Shown: in pieces, positions 8,457-16,704 of the stretch
Numbering within the stretch: the first letter of the stretch is position 1
Layout: each line of letters starts with the position of its first letter
Position numbers and translations under genes: made by a program
Notes under the pieces: generated by a model
Databases searched by the model: none
The model's input: the letters and a program-made list of their open reading frames with translations, nothing else
Told to the model about the DNA's origin: nothing
Assembly (NCBI GenBank): GCA_964484205.1
Contig: CAZAEZ010000018.1
Location: forward strand, 1 to 64,000
DNA from: M3007 sp964484205
GTDB taxonomy: Bacteria > Bacteroidota > Bacteroidia > Chitinophagales > Saprospiraceae
Length of the DNA: 64,000 bases
Direction: 5' to 3'

Positions 8457-11400
8457 CTAATTCCCCTCGTCCATATCAAGCAGGTCGATGCCTTTGGTGC
8501 CGCTGGGTTGGACCGGTTGGTTTGGATTAATGCCGTTGAGACGATTGTATTTTTCCCGAGCTTCATTGATGATTTTCGGATCGCCTTTGAAGTTTTCCAA
8601 TACGGCTTCCAATGCTGCAGATGCGCTGTTTTTATCCCCCTGGTCGGCATACACGTCGGAGAGCAGGATCAGGTTCCGCGCAATCCAGTCGTCGTAGCCC
8701 GCACTGGCCTGATTGGCGGTTCCGATCAAATCTTCAGCCTGCGCATAGTTGCGCTGGCGGTACAGGATTTGCGCCTGCAGGTGATAGGCTTCTGCCATGA
8801 TCTCTGTGGTGGAACTTTGCGTAACGCGTTGTAAATACGGCAAAGCGCGGGCGAAGTCGCCGCTATCGTACGCCAGTTTTCCCAGGTAGTAGTTGGCCGT
8901 AGCCACCTGCTCCGGCGATGCCATCCGCGAGGAGGCTACCTTTTGCGCATACTCGGTCAGTACGGCGGAGTTCTTCGTTGCATACGCCGCTCGCATGACA
9001 AGCACCTGCGCTTCAAAACGGGAGGATTCCGTCGTTGCCGACTCTTCCCATTTTCGGGCGTATAACAGGGCGGAAGGATAATCTTTGGTATAGTTATAGG
9101 CCAGCAAGGCGGCTTTTTCACTCGCTTTGGGGTAATACTTGCTCGGTCCGCGTTCGACCACCGTGGCGTAGTCTTTCTGGGCCACATCGAAGCGGCTGAT
9201 CAGTTGGCTGGAATAACTTTCTCCGCGGAGGTAATAGGCATCCAGCGAGTAACGTCCGTTCGGGTAGCGGGCCAGGTAGTTCGTCAGGCCGTCGATGGCT
9301 TGTACGTACCGGCCGTTCTGAAACTGCACTTCAGCCGAGTAGAATGTAACGCTGTCTTTGGCAGCCGTGTTAATATTATAACCGGGTACGGTTTCCAAAA
9401 AAGCAAAGTACTCGTCGGGCCGGTTCAAATCGCGCACATAAATTTCTTCAATGGCAGCCAGGGCGTCTTTTGCCTCCAGATTTTCGGGGTTATTGGAAAA
9501 TACCTGCTTGTAATAATTCAGGGCAGCGTTGGTATTGCCCTGGTTATAGGAGATCAGACCGAGTTTCAATAAGGCTTGGTTGATCAAATTGGAACGCCCG
9601 CGAAAATCCGAAACCAGGCGTTTGAGCGGGGCAATTGCCTGATTTAACTGGCCCATCTCCGTGTAGGTATCGCCCATTTGGAAAAGCGCATCGTCGGTGT
9701 AGCGGCTGCTTGGATATTTCGTGACCAATTCTTCCAGCAGGATAACCTTGTCCAGGGAGTTGCCCTGAAGCCCTTTGATCATGGCTTTCTGATACAACGC
9801 GTATTCGAAACCGTCATATTTTTTAGCAATGGCTTCGTCGTAGTAGGTCAGCGCGTTCCGGTATTCATTCCGTTTGAAATGGCAATCGCCGGCACGCAAC
9901 GTGGCGTCCCCCAAAACACCGGATTTTATTTGCGGGGATTGAATATTGTTGATGTCTCGTTTTATACCGTCAATGCTAGCCTTGAAATTAGTCAAGGCAT
10001 TGTTGTAATCGTTTAATTTCAGGTAATTGTATCCCTGAATGTATTGCCCCATCATCAGACTGCTTTCTTCAGGAAGGTCCCGGTAATTTTTAGCCTGCGC
10101 CAAAAAGGAACCCATGTGATTCCGGCTAAACGTGTACTCTTCCGTTTCATTTGAAATGGAACCCAGCCAGAAAGAACTCAGTGCGGCTGTACGCGGATTG
10201 ACGGGGTTTTCCAGCGATTTATTGAAAAACCGCCGCGCCTCGTCTTTCTGGTTGTTTTGGTACAGCTGCAACCCGCGCAAGTAGGTCACCTGCTGGTAGG
10301 TTTCATTTAGCCTGGGCGTTCGGTTTTGTACGGCTTCCAGCGTTGCAATAGCCCGGTCGTAGTCGCGGGTATTGAGAAACACCTGGCTCATCAGCGCCTG
10401 CGCGTCTTCGTAGTACCGCGAATTGGCCGGAATGCCTTGCAGGGCGATCAGGGCGTCGCGGTCGTATTTCAGTTCGTAGCTTAGTTTGGCATAATTGAAC
10501 AGGGCATCCTCCCGGAGGGATTTGTCAAAATTCATGTTTGCGGCTTTGCCAAAGGCGTTTCGCGCGGCAAACTTGTTGTCGGTGCGCAAGTAGCAATCAC
10601 CCAGGTGATACATGCCGTTCTGACCCAGCAAGCTGTCTTGTTTGCTTAGTTGTTCCAGATTTTCGATGGCTTGTTTGTAGTACCCGTTTTGGTATTGGGC
10701 ATATCCAAGTTGGTAGTAGTCGGATGCCCGCAGACGGGCGCCGTTCGTCGCCGCAAATTCGAGGTAGGGCATGGCATTTTTAAAATCGCCCCGCTCAAAG
10801 TAAGCCTGCCCAACCAGCTGGCTCAGTTCAGCCCGGTTACGCAGGCGTTCATCCTTGGCTTTTGCTCCGCCGTATGAGATGACCAGATCGTATTGTTTTT
10901 TGGCAAAATAAATCTGCGTGATGTAGTACGGCACGTAGCGGCTGTACTGCTCCGAATTTTCACAACGCACAAATGCCTTGGCTGCGTCGTCGTAATAGCC
11001 TTCGAAAAAAGCGGCGCAACCGTAGTAGTAATTGGCGGGGTAGTACCATTCGCTACTCGTATTTTCCTTGATGCCCGCCAGGGCGGTCTTGGCCAGCGAA
11101 AAACGCTTGGTGACGAAAAAACTATAGCCTTGTTTGAAGCGAATCTCGTCGCGCAACGCCCCGGAAGCGGCGTCGGTAGGCGCCATATCGTAATACTCCA
11201 GTGCCTGGTCGTATTTTTTCTTGTCGAAATAATAGTCGCCGATTTCGAGTGCGGCCTGACTTGCCTGCGGGGAGGGCGCCTGGTTGCGCAAGAAGTCGAA
11301 AACCTGCTTTTCGGCTTCGGGTTGTTCGAGGCGCACCGCACATTTGCCGTGATACAGTTCTGCGCTGGTTTTCAACGAGCGCCATTCCGGTTCATTGACG

Positions 11401-11585
11401 GGCCGAACCAGTTCGATGGCCTCTTTAAATTCTTTTTGCGCCAGGCCGTACAAATGCTGATTATAAAAATCCAGCCCGCGTTTGTAAGCCAAATTTGCCT
11501 CGGTGAATACGGTTGATTGCTGCGCGAGCAGCAAAAATGGTGTTAGAAGCAGGGAAAATAGGGAAATGCCTTTCCGAAGGATCAT
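8457..11585 (-). CDS. Large TPR-repeat envelope protein
   Basis: Protein of 1042 residues with a signal peptide (MILRKGISLFSLLLTPFLLL, then AQQ), followed almost wholly by tetratricopeptide-like repeats. Typical units are YKRGLDFYNQHLYGLAQKEF near residue 35 and FQMGDTYTEMGQLNQAIAPL near residue 650. Repeats continue to about residue 1000 and end in an acidic tail (LLDMDEGN). It is likely a periplasmic or outer-membrane-attached scaffold. It is cotranscribed with the barrel protein downstream. The start was chosen at ATG 11585 because it begins a signal peptide; the longer frame to 11744 enters the intergenic region. No specific function is recognised. Confidence 0.88.
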   Translation of the reverse strand: MILRKGISLFSLLLTPFLLLAQQSTVFTEANLAYKRGLDFYNQHLYGLAQKEFKEAIELVRPVNEPEWRSLKTSAELYHGKCAVRLEQPEAEKQVFDFLRNQAPSPQASQAALEIGDYYFDKKKYDQALEYYDMAPTDAASGALRDEIRFKQGYSFFVTKRFSLAKTALAGIKENTSSEWYYPANYYYGCAAFFEGYYDDAAKAFVRCENSEQYSRYVPYYITQIYFAKKQYDLVISYGGAKAKDERLRNRAELSQLVGQAYFERGDFKNAMPYLEFAATNGARLRASDYYQLGYAQYQNGYYKQAIENLEQLSKQDSLLGQNGMYHLGDCYLRTDNKFAARNAFGKAANMNFDKSLREDALFNYAKLSYELKYDRDALIALQGIPANSRYYEDAQALMSQVFLNTRDYDRAIATLEAVQNRTPRLNETYQQVTYLRGLQLYQNNQKDEARRFFNKSLENPVNPRTAALSSFWLGSISNETEEYTFSRNHMGSFLAQAKNYRDLPEESSLMMGQYIQGYNYLKLNDYNNALTNFKASIDGIKRDINNIQSPQIKSGVLGDATLRAGDCHFKRNEYRNALTYYDEAIAKKYDGFEYALYQKAMIKGLQGNSLDKVILLEELVTKYPSSRYTDDALFQMGDTYTEMGQLNQAIAPLKRLVSDFRGRSNLINQALLKLGLISYNQGNTNAALNYYKQVFSNNPENLEAKDALAAIEEIYVRDLNRPDEYFAFLETVPGYNINTAAKDSVTFYSAEVQFQNGRYVQAIDGLTNYLARYPNGRYSLDAYYLRGESYSSQLISRFDVAQKDYATVVERGPSKYYPKASEKAALLAYNYTKDYPSALLYARKWEESATTESSRFEAQVLVMRAAYATKNSAVLTEYAQKVASSRMASPEQVATANYYLGKLAYDSGDFARALPYLQRVTQSSTTEIMAEAYHLQAQILYRQRNYAQAEDLIGTANQASAGYDDWIARNLILLSDVYADQGDKNSASAALEAVLENFKGDPKIINEAREKYNRLNGINPNQPVQPSGTKGIDLLDMDEGN

Positions 11586-11815
11586 AGTGCTAGGTATTTC
11601 GATTTTGAAGGACAGCTCGTCCGGATGATGTTTACTCGTATGAAACCGGACGGGGAGCATTGGGTCGTTCCGGGGCGCCAAAATTGGAACTAGAACGCGT
11701 AAAGCTGTGGCGAAAATATGGAAAGCCATTAAAAGTTGGCACAAAGTGAATCAGATTGAGACGCTTACATGACAATTTCAGTGTAGTTTCAGACTTTTGT
11801 TCGAAATCAACCACT

Positions 11816-13402
11816 ATGCGTGCAGAAAAGATATACGCCCTGGCCCAATCTAAACTTGCCGAAGCCAACGTGCAGCTGGAACTGGAACCGTACGATCAGA
11901 AACTGCTGGCCAAAACACCCGTGGCAGTTTTTGTCAGCAACCGGTTATTGTCCGGGCTGGACGAGTGGATATTGTTGAGTTTGCTCGCGCCCCAGGTGGA
12001 TACCGTAAAATTGCTCCATCCCTACCCCACTCCGCCGGCGTTTACGTTGCGGCCATTGTCCATTCTGCCTCAGCGCGGGAAACTGGAAGACCGTTTTTTA
12101 CGGCTGAATTTTGCCAAGAAAGCGGCCAAATATTTGCAAAAAAACATTCCGATCGGGCTGGCGCTCGATTTTTCCGATAACCCCCTGGTGAACATGGGAA
12201 AAAATTTACTGCGCGCACAAGTGCTCAAACAACTCCGGCAAGTCGGCCAGCCTATTGTGCCCATCCACTTGAGCGCTGAAAATCTGAACGGCAATATTTT
12301 CCGGAAAATACTGACCCGCCAAACCTTTTCCAGATTCGAAGAAACACTGCGCGTTAGTGTGCGGGTTGGAAATCCAATCAGCCCAAAAGATATCGCCTTG
12401 TTTGACAGCACCCGGACCTGGGGCAAATTCCTGCAAGCGAAAATCTTTTCCCTGGGCTCTCCGTTCGACATTCAGCCCGAGCATTTTACAGCCGACAAAC
12501 CCACGCAACTACAACCGCTGGCCTACCCCGTTGATCCCGAATTGGTGATCGCCGACATGGAGGCCCTGAAACCCGAATATAAAATTGCCGCGCGTGGGCA
12601 GTTCGACGTGTACGTTGCCCCGTTTTCAGCCTTGCCAAATGCCATATTTGAAATTGCACGGCTCCGGGAGCAAACCTTCCGGGAGGCCGGCGAAGGCACC
12701 GGGCAACCCCGCGACCTGGATGAGCACGATATGTATTACCTCCAGTTGATCATCTGGGACCGGGAAGAAAAACGCATTGCCGGAGGCTACCGTTTGGGCC
12801 AGGGCGATCTGATCTTCAAGCGCTTTGGGGTGACCGGGTTTTACACCCACAGTTTATTCAAAATGAAACCCGGCTTTTTCCCAATCCTTCAACAGGCTGT
12901 CGAATTGGGCCGATCCTACGTGGTTACGGACTACCAGAAACACCGGCTCCCCTTGTTCCTGTTGTGGAAGGGTATTTTGAATTTTCTGCTTGCCAACCCG
13001 AATTACCGCTACCTGTACGGCCCGGTAAGCATTAGCAAGGAGTTTTCCGATGTGTCGAAAAGCGTCATTGTGGAATTTGTCAAACGGTTTTGCTACGATA
13101 GCAAACTGGCGAAGCTGGTCCGTCCCCGCAAGCCGTTCCGCCTGAAAATCAAATCGGTAAATACCCGGCTGCTGGCCGAAATGTTGCACGGCGAATTCGA
13201 TGCCCTGGAAAGTTTCGTCGAAGCCATCGAACCTGCCCATTTCAAGGTGCCAGTGCTTTTCCGGCAATACCTGAAGCAAAATGCCAAATTTATTGCCTTC
13301 AATGTCGACCCGAATTTTTCCGACTGCCTGGACGGCCTGATGATCCTGGATTTGCGCGATTTGCCAGCAAGTACCATTGAGGCGCTGAAACAGGAGAAGT
13401 GA
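11816..13402 (+). CDS. OlsF-like two-domain acyltransferase with degenerate first domain
   Basis: Protein of 528 residues. The N-terminal half (about 30-230) resembles a PlsC-type acyltransferase. The C-terminal half (about 260-410) resembles the hemolysin/GNAT-like Acetyltransf_5 family, with LDEHDMYYLQLIIWDR, AGGYRLGQGD and ELGRSYVVTDYQ. This is the layout of OlsF, the bifunctional enzyme that makes ornithine lipids in Serratia and Flavobacterium. In the PlsC-like half the catalytic NHxxxGGLDG region reads SNRLLSGLDEW, with Arg at residue 43 where the His should be, so O-acylation activity is doubtful. The start ATG 11816 is the first ATG in the frame. The gene is divergent from the TPR gene and single. 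Ornithine or other aminolipid synthesis is inferred from the architecture. Confidence 0.72.
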   Translation: MRAEKIYALAQSKLAEANVQLELEPYDQKLLAKTPVAVFVSNRLLSGLDEWILLSLLAPQVDTVKLLHPYPTPPAFTLRPLSILPQRGKLEDRFLRLNFAKKAAKYLQKNIPIGLALDFSDNPLVNMGKNLLRAQVLKQLRQVGQPIVPIHLSAENLNGNIFRKILTRQTFSRFEETLRVSVRVGNPISPKDIALFDSTRTWGKFLQAKIFSLGSPFDIQPEHFTADKPTQLQPLAYPVDPELVIADMEALKPEYKIAARGQFDVYVAPFSALPNAIFEIARLREQTFREAGEGTGQPRDLDEHDMYYLQLIIWDREEKRIAGGYRLGQGDLIFKRFGVTGFYTHSLFKMKPGFFPILQQAVELGRSYVVTDYQKHRLPLFLLWKGILNFLLANPNYRYLYGPVSISKEFSDVSKSVIVEFVKRFCYDSKLAKLVRPRKPFRLKIKSVNTRLLAEMLHGEFDALESFVEAIEPAHFKVPVLFRQYLKQNAKFIAFNVDPNFSDCLDGLMILDLRDLPASTIEALKQEK

Positions 13403-13411
13403 TTTTTCGGC

Positions 13412-14986
13412 CTAGTGTTCCAGAAAAAGCGGCGGCCTCCGGTGCCGGGTGCTTTGCTCGTAGGCGAAAGCAATTTCCAACAACACCGGCTCCGACCAGG
13501 CCCTGCCAAAAAAGGACAAACCAACCGGCAAACCATCCACAAAACCCATCGGCACCGTAATGTTGGGATAGCCCGCGCGGGCTGCCGGCGAAGAACTGCC
13601 GAGAATGAAGTGATCCCCATTTACCCAATCCGTTTTCCAGGCAGGCGCCCCGGATGGCGCAACGATGGCGTCCAGTTTATTTTCCGCAATAACCCGGTCG
13701 AGTCCGTCTGTCCGGGAAGCCGTCAGCATTTTTTCCAAAGCCTCCAGGTATGCCGGCGTATTCAGGTCACCCTTAGCCTGCGCCTGAATCAGCAATTCCT
13801 GGTCGAACATATTTTCAACCGAATCAGCTTTGTTGAACGCAATCAAATCCGCCAGGTTTTTTATCGGTGCAGCGGCGCCAAGCCCTTCCAGGTATCGGTT
13901 CAGGCCATCTTTGAACTCATAGAGCATTACCTCAAAGGAGGCAGCGCCGACATTGGTTTCAGAAATATTTTCGAGTTCCACCACCTCTGCGCCTTGTTTT
14001 TTGAGCAGTTCAATCGCCTCCATCACCAGGCTATCCACTTTCCGATGCCGCCCGAGCGGCTGTTTAAACAAACCAATCCGCTTGCCATTCAGACCATCCT
14101 TTTTTAAAAATCGGGTGTAGTCGGAAAATGCAATTCCCGCACTCAATTTTGTCTTTGGGTCTTCCACCAATGCGCCCAGGCAAGTAGCGGCATCCGCAAC
14201 CGTGCGCGCCATCGGGCCGGGTGTATCGAGGGTATGGGAAATCGGAATAACGCCGGCCCTGCTGATCAAACCGACCGTCGGTTTGATCCCCACAATTCCG
14301 TTGGCATTTGCCGGGCAAATGATGGAGCCGTTCGTCTCCGTTCCAATGGCAATGATGCACAGGTTTGCCGATACGGCTACCCCGGAGCCTGAACTGGAGC
14401 CGCAAGGGTTCCGGTCCAGCACATAGGGATTTTTGGTTTGTCCGCCGACGCCGCTCCACCCGCTCGACGACATGTCGCTCCGAAAATTAGCCCATTCGCT
14501 CAGGTTGGTTTTTCCAAGAATCACGGCGCCGGCCTCGCGGAGTTTTTTCGCCACCCAGCTATCCTGCAACGGCCGGGAGCCTTTCAGCGCGCGGGAGCCC
14601 GCCGTCGTTTCCATCTGGTCATGGGTATCAATGTTGTCTTTTAGCAAAACCGGCACACCGTGCAAGGGTCCGCGGCTTTTCCCGGCCTTCAGTTCGGCAT
14701 CCAGCTTGTCGGCGATTTGGAGCGCGTCCGGGTTCACCTGAATTACCGCATTCAGCATGGGGCCGGAATCATCAATGGCTGCAATCCGGTCCAGGTAAGC
14801 CTGCACGACTTCCCGGACAGAGAAATCCCCATCGGCATACCCCCGTTGAAGTTGAGCAACCGAATATTCGGAAAAAAGAAAATCCGGGTTTGCCGAAGCG
14901 CTTGCAGGTACCGGGCTTTGCCCCGCACACGAACCGGCGATTAGAAGGCCAAACAGCCAGAGTCGAATAAAAAATGGTTTGCGCAT
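13412..14986 (-). CDS. Amidase-signature lipoprotein
   Basis: Amidase-family hydrolase of 524 residues. The N-terminus has a signal peptide with a plausible lipobox (LLIAGSC, Cys about 20), so it is probably a lipoprotein. The amidase Ser-cisSer-Lys triad is visible. The Lys is in PVLLKDNIDTHD, and the Ser-rich loop is GSSSGSGVAVSANL followed by GTETNGSIICPANANG. The family includes GatA, but the signal peptide and the absence of gatB/gatC nearby argue for an exported amidase acting on small amides or peptides rather than tRNA amidation. It converges with the acyltransferase gene, 9 bp apart. The substrate is unknown. Confidence 0.9.
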   Translation of the reverse strand: MRKPFFIRLWLFGLLIAGSCAGQSPVPASASANPDFLFSEYSVAQLQRGYADGDFSVREVVQAYLDRIAAIDDSGPMLNAVIQVNPDALQIADKLDAELKAGKSRGPLHGVPVLLKDNIDTHDQMETTAGSRALKGSRPLQDSWVAKKLREAGAVILGKTNLSEWANFRSDMSSSGWSGVGGQTKNPYVLDRNPCGSSSGSGVAVSANLCIIAIGTETNGSIICPANANGIVGIKPTVGLISRAGVIPISHTLDTPGPMARTVADAATCLGALVEDPKTKLSAGIAFSDYTRFLKKDGLNGKRIGLFKQPLGRHRKVDSLVMEAIELLKKQGAEVVELENISETNVGAASFEVMLYEFKDGLNRYLEGLGAAAPIKNLADLIAFNKADSVENMFDQELLIQAQAKGDLNTPAYLEALEKMLTASRTDGLDRVIAENKLDAIVAPSGAPAWKTDWVNGDHFILGSSSPAARAGYPNITVPMGFVDGLPVGLSFFGRAWSEPVLLEIAFAYEQSTRHRRPPLFLEH

Positions 14987-15007
14987 ATGCTGGATTTTAC
15001 TTCAAAC

Positions 15008-15102
15008 TTGGCTCATATTCCAACGGGTTGTAGTGTGGGTGTGACTTCGAGTCGCGCCCACACTTGCGTATGATTCTCCGTGAATAATGAACGTGAGCCT
15101 CA
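15008..15102. repeat. Decayed palindromic repeat related to the one at 61500
   Basis: The core hairpin has arms GTGTGGGTGTGACT and AGTCGCGCCCACAC (15033-15063) around a TCG loop. Outside the core, TTGGCTCAT at 15008-15016 and GTGAGCC near the right end match the two outer ends of the perfect palindrome at 61500-61584. The order of matching blocks is the same in both. The outer arms here no longer pair well, so this looks like an older copy of the same element. It lies 20 bp upstream of the amidase start codon. Confidence 0.6.
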
Positions 15103-15219
15103 AAATTTCATTGGTAAAAATAGCAGCAATGGCCGGTTATTTTCTTCCTACTTTTTGTTGAAAACCAGTTGAGAAATTTTTGGAATAGTAAATTGAAATA
15201 ATTTTTTTGTGTCAAATTC

Positions 15220-15250
15220 TTGTGCGAAATTTTAAAACGAATTATTTTTG
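15220..15250 (+). promoter_or_regulatory. Promoter for the 231-residue gene
   Basis: TTG (15220-15222), 20 bp, then TATTTTTG (15243-15250), which matches TAnnTTTG exactly. It predicts a leader of about 140 nt before the ATG at 15397. The leader contains a short hairpin (GCTAAA, 7-nt loop, TTTAGC). Confidence 0.55.
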
Positions 15251-15396
15251 TTCGGAATCACAGCGGCGTTAAAGCTTTGATTAACAAGAAATACCAAACA
15301 ACACGCCGAATAAAATTAGCTAAACAAAAAATTTAGCGCTTAACTAATCACCAAATCGAAGTCGCATCAATCCAACGGTGCGGCCACCCGTCGACT

Positions 15397-16092
15397 ATGA
15401 AAAAACAAGCCGGCAACCGCAAACACAACGTATCTGACCCCGAACTATACGTCACCTGCGTGCAAGCCATCCGCAACGCCCACCGCGATATGGAGTTTTT
15501 CGAGCAATACGGCTACGGTATCGAGCGCCTGAAATCGTTTAAAACCATGTGCACCCAGTTTCACAACCTGCCGGATGACGACGAAATGGTCGGTGACCAG
15601 ATGATCTGCACGGAAAAGAAAAACCAGGCGGCAGATAAATTGCGCACGGCAATTCGCTCGCTCATGACCCGGGTCGCCATGAAATTTCACGACCGGACGG
15701 GGCGCTACCGGAAATTCGGCACGGCCAAGCTAGGCGACATGAGCGACCCCCAACTCCTGTTTTGCGGGCGTCGCGTTGCCCGTGTGGCCCGGGCACAAAT
15801 CGATTTCCTGGCCGATGTCGGCGTGAATGAAAATATTATTCAGCGTATCCTGAACGCCTGCACCGAATTTGAAAAAGCGCTGAATATCCAGCAGGACAAG
15901 TTGCACGACCGGGATATTGCGGTGGAACGCCGGGTTGATCAAGGCAACAAAATTTATGACGAGCTGATCGTCCTGTGCGATATTGGAAAAGATATCTGGG
16001 TCGAACGCGACCGGACCAAGTACGACCAGTATTGTGTGTATGAAAGCAATGCCGACCAGAAAAGAGCGCGGAAAGCCCGGTTGGCTACGTAA
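15397..16092 (+). CDS. Conserved-looking protein of unknown function, 231 residues
   Basis: No family recognised. The protein is soluble, highly charged and predicted mostly helical, with no signal peptide or membrane segment. It starts MKKQAGNRKHNVSDPELYVT and carries several Cys residues (YVTCVQ, KTMCTQF, MICTEKK, FCGRRVARVARAQ, LNACTEF, VLCDIG). Two segments are rich in Arg/Lys (AIRSLMTRVAMKFHDRTGRYRK and the end KRARKARLAT), which would suit a nucleic-acid or ribosome contact, but this is speculation. It has its own promoter and a long leader. Its stop codon lies in the left end of a palindromic element shared with the convergent gene. Confidence 0.85.
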   Translation: MKKQAGNRKHNVSDPELYVTCVQAIRNAHRDMEFFEQYGYGIERLKSFKTMCTQFHNLPDDDEMVGDQMICTEKKNQAADKLRTAIRSLMTRVAMKFHDRTGRYRKFGTAKLGDMSDPQLLFCGRRVARVARAQIDFLADVGVNENIIQRILNACTEFEKALNIQQDKLHDRDIAVERRVDQGNKIYDELIVLCDIGKDIWVERDRTKYDQYCVYESNADQKRARKARLAT

Positions 16093-16140
16093 CGCCGACT
16101 GGTAGTCGGCGAAAAAGCACCGGCCAGAGGCCGGTGTTAC
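16089..16140. repeat. Double-hairpin palindromic element at convergent gene ends
   Basis: A 52-bp unit with terminal inverted repeats GTAAC (16089-16093) and GTTAC (16136-16140). Inside are two hairpins: GCCGACT-GGT-AGTCGGC (16094-16110) and CACCGGCC-AGA-GGCCGGTG (16118-16136). The TAA in the left end is the stop codon of the 231-residue gene, and the TTA in the right end is the stop codon of the phosphoribosyltransferase on the other strand. It could act as a bidirectional terminator, or be a REP-like element that inserted here. Confidence 0.75.
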
Positions 16141-16637
16141 TTCAAAAACACCGCCATTTCTCCCCCACCCCTGATTTGCACGTCAATATCATCCCGCATC
16201 GTCGTGTACAGCGACATGCCTACATAATCGGCCTTTATGGGAAAAGATTTGTGTTTACGATCGACCAGCACAGCAACTTCGACTTGTTTGGGCAACAATT
16301 CCAGCAAAGGCTGAATGGCATAAAAAATCGTCCGGCCGGTGTTGGCCACATCATCAACAATAATGATCGGTTTGTTTTGGAGCCGACTGGCTGTCAACTC
16401 GATAGTCGGCGCATATTCCAGTGGATTGGCCGGATTAAGTTTGATTCGGGTAAGTGTAATTTCCATATCCTCCGGAAGAATCGGTGTCAGTTCATCCAGC
16501 AGCAGCTGTGCAAATTCGACGCCATTGCTGTTCAGACCGGCCAAAATAATCTCGGGTTCGCCGAAGTGGCGCTCCAAAATTTCAATCGCCAGGCGCTTGA
16601 TTTTTTGCCGAATTTGTCGGTCATCCAGTATTTTCAT
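16137..16637 (-). CDS. PyrR-like phosphoribosyltransferase
   Basis: Type I phosphoribosyltransferase of 166 residues. The PRPP-binding signature is IIIVDDVANTGRTIFYA (about residues 90-106), of the form VDDVxxTGxT. The size and the flanking IILAGLNSNGVEFA are close to PyrR/uracil or hypoxanthine phosphoribosyltransferases. No pyrimidine operon is attached, so a regulatory PyrR role is not supported by context. A base-salvage role is equally possible. The start codon ATG 16637 is 67 bp from the divergent Fe-S protein gene. Confidence 0.85.
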   Translation of the reverse strand: MKILDDRQIRQKIKRLAIEILERHFGEPEIILAGLNSNGVEFAQLLLDELTPILPEDMEITLTRIKLNPANPLEYAPTIELTASRLQNKPIIIVDDVANTGRTIFYAIQPLLELLPKQVEVAVLVDRKHKSFPIKADYVGMSLYTTMRDDIDVQIRGGGEMAVFLK

Positions 16638-16704
16638 ATTTCTCGTCTTATTATTGTGCTAAGGTACATCAACGCAGTACTTTTCGCCTGCAAAACGATT
16701 TTTT

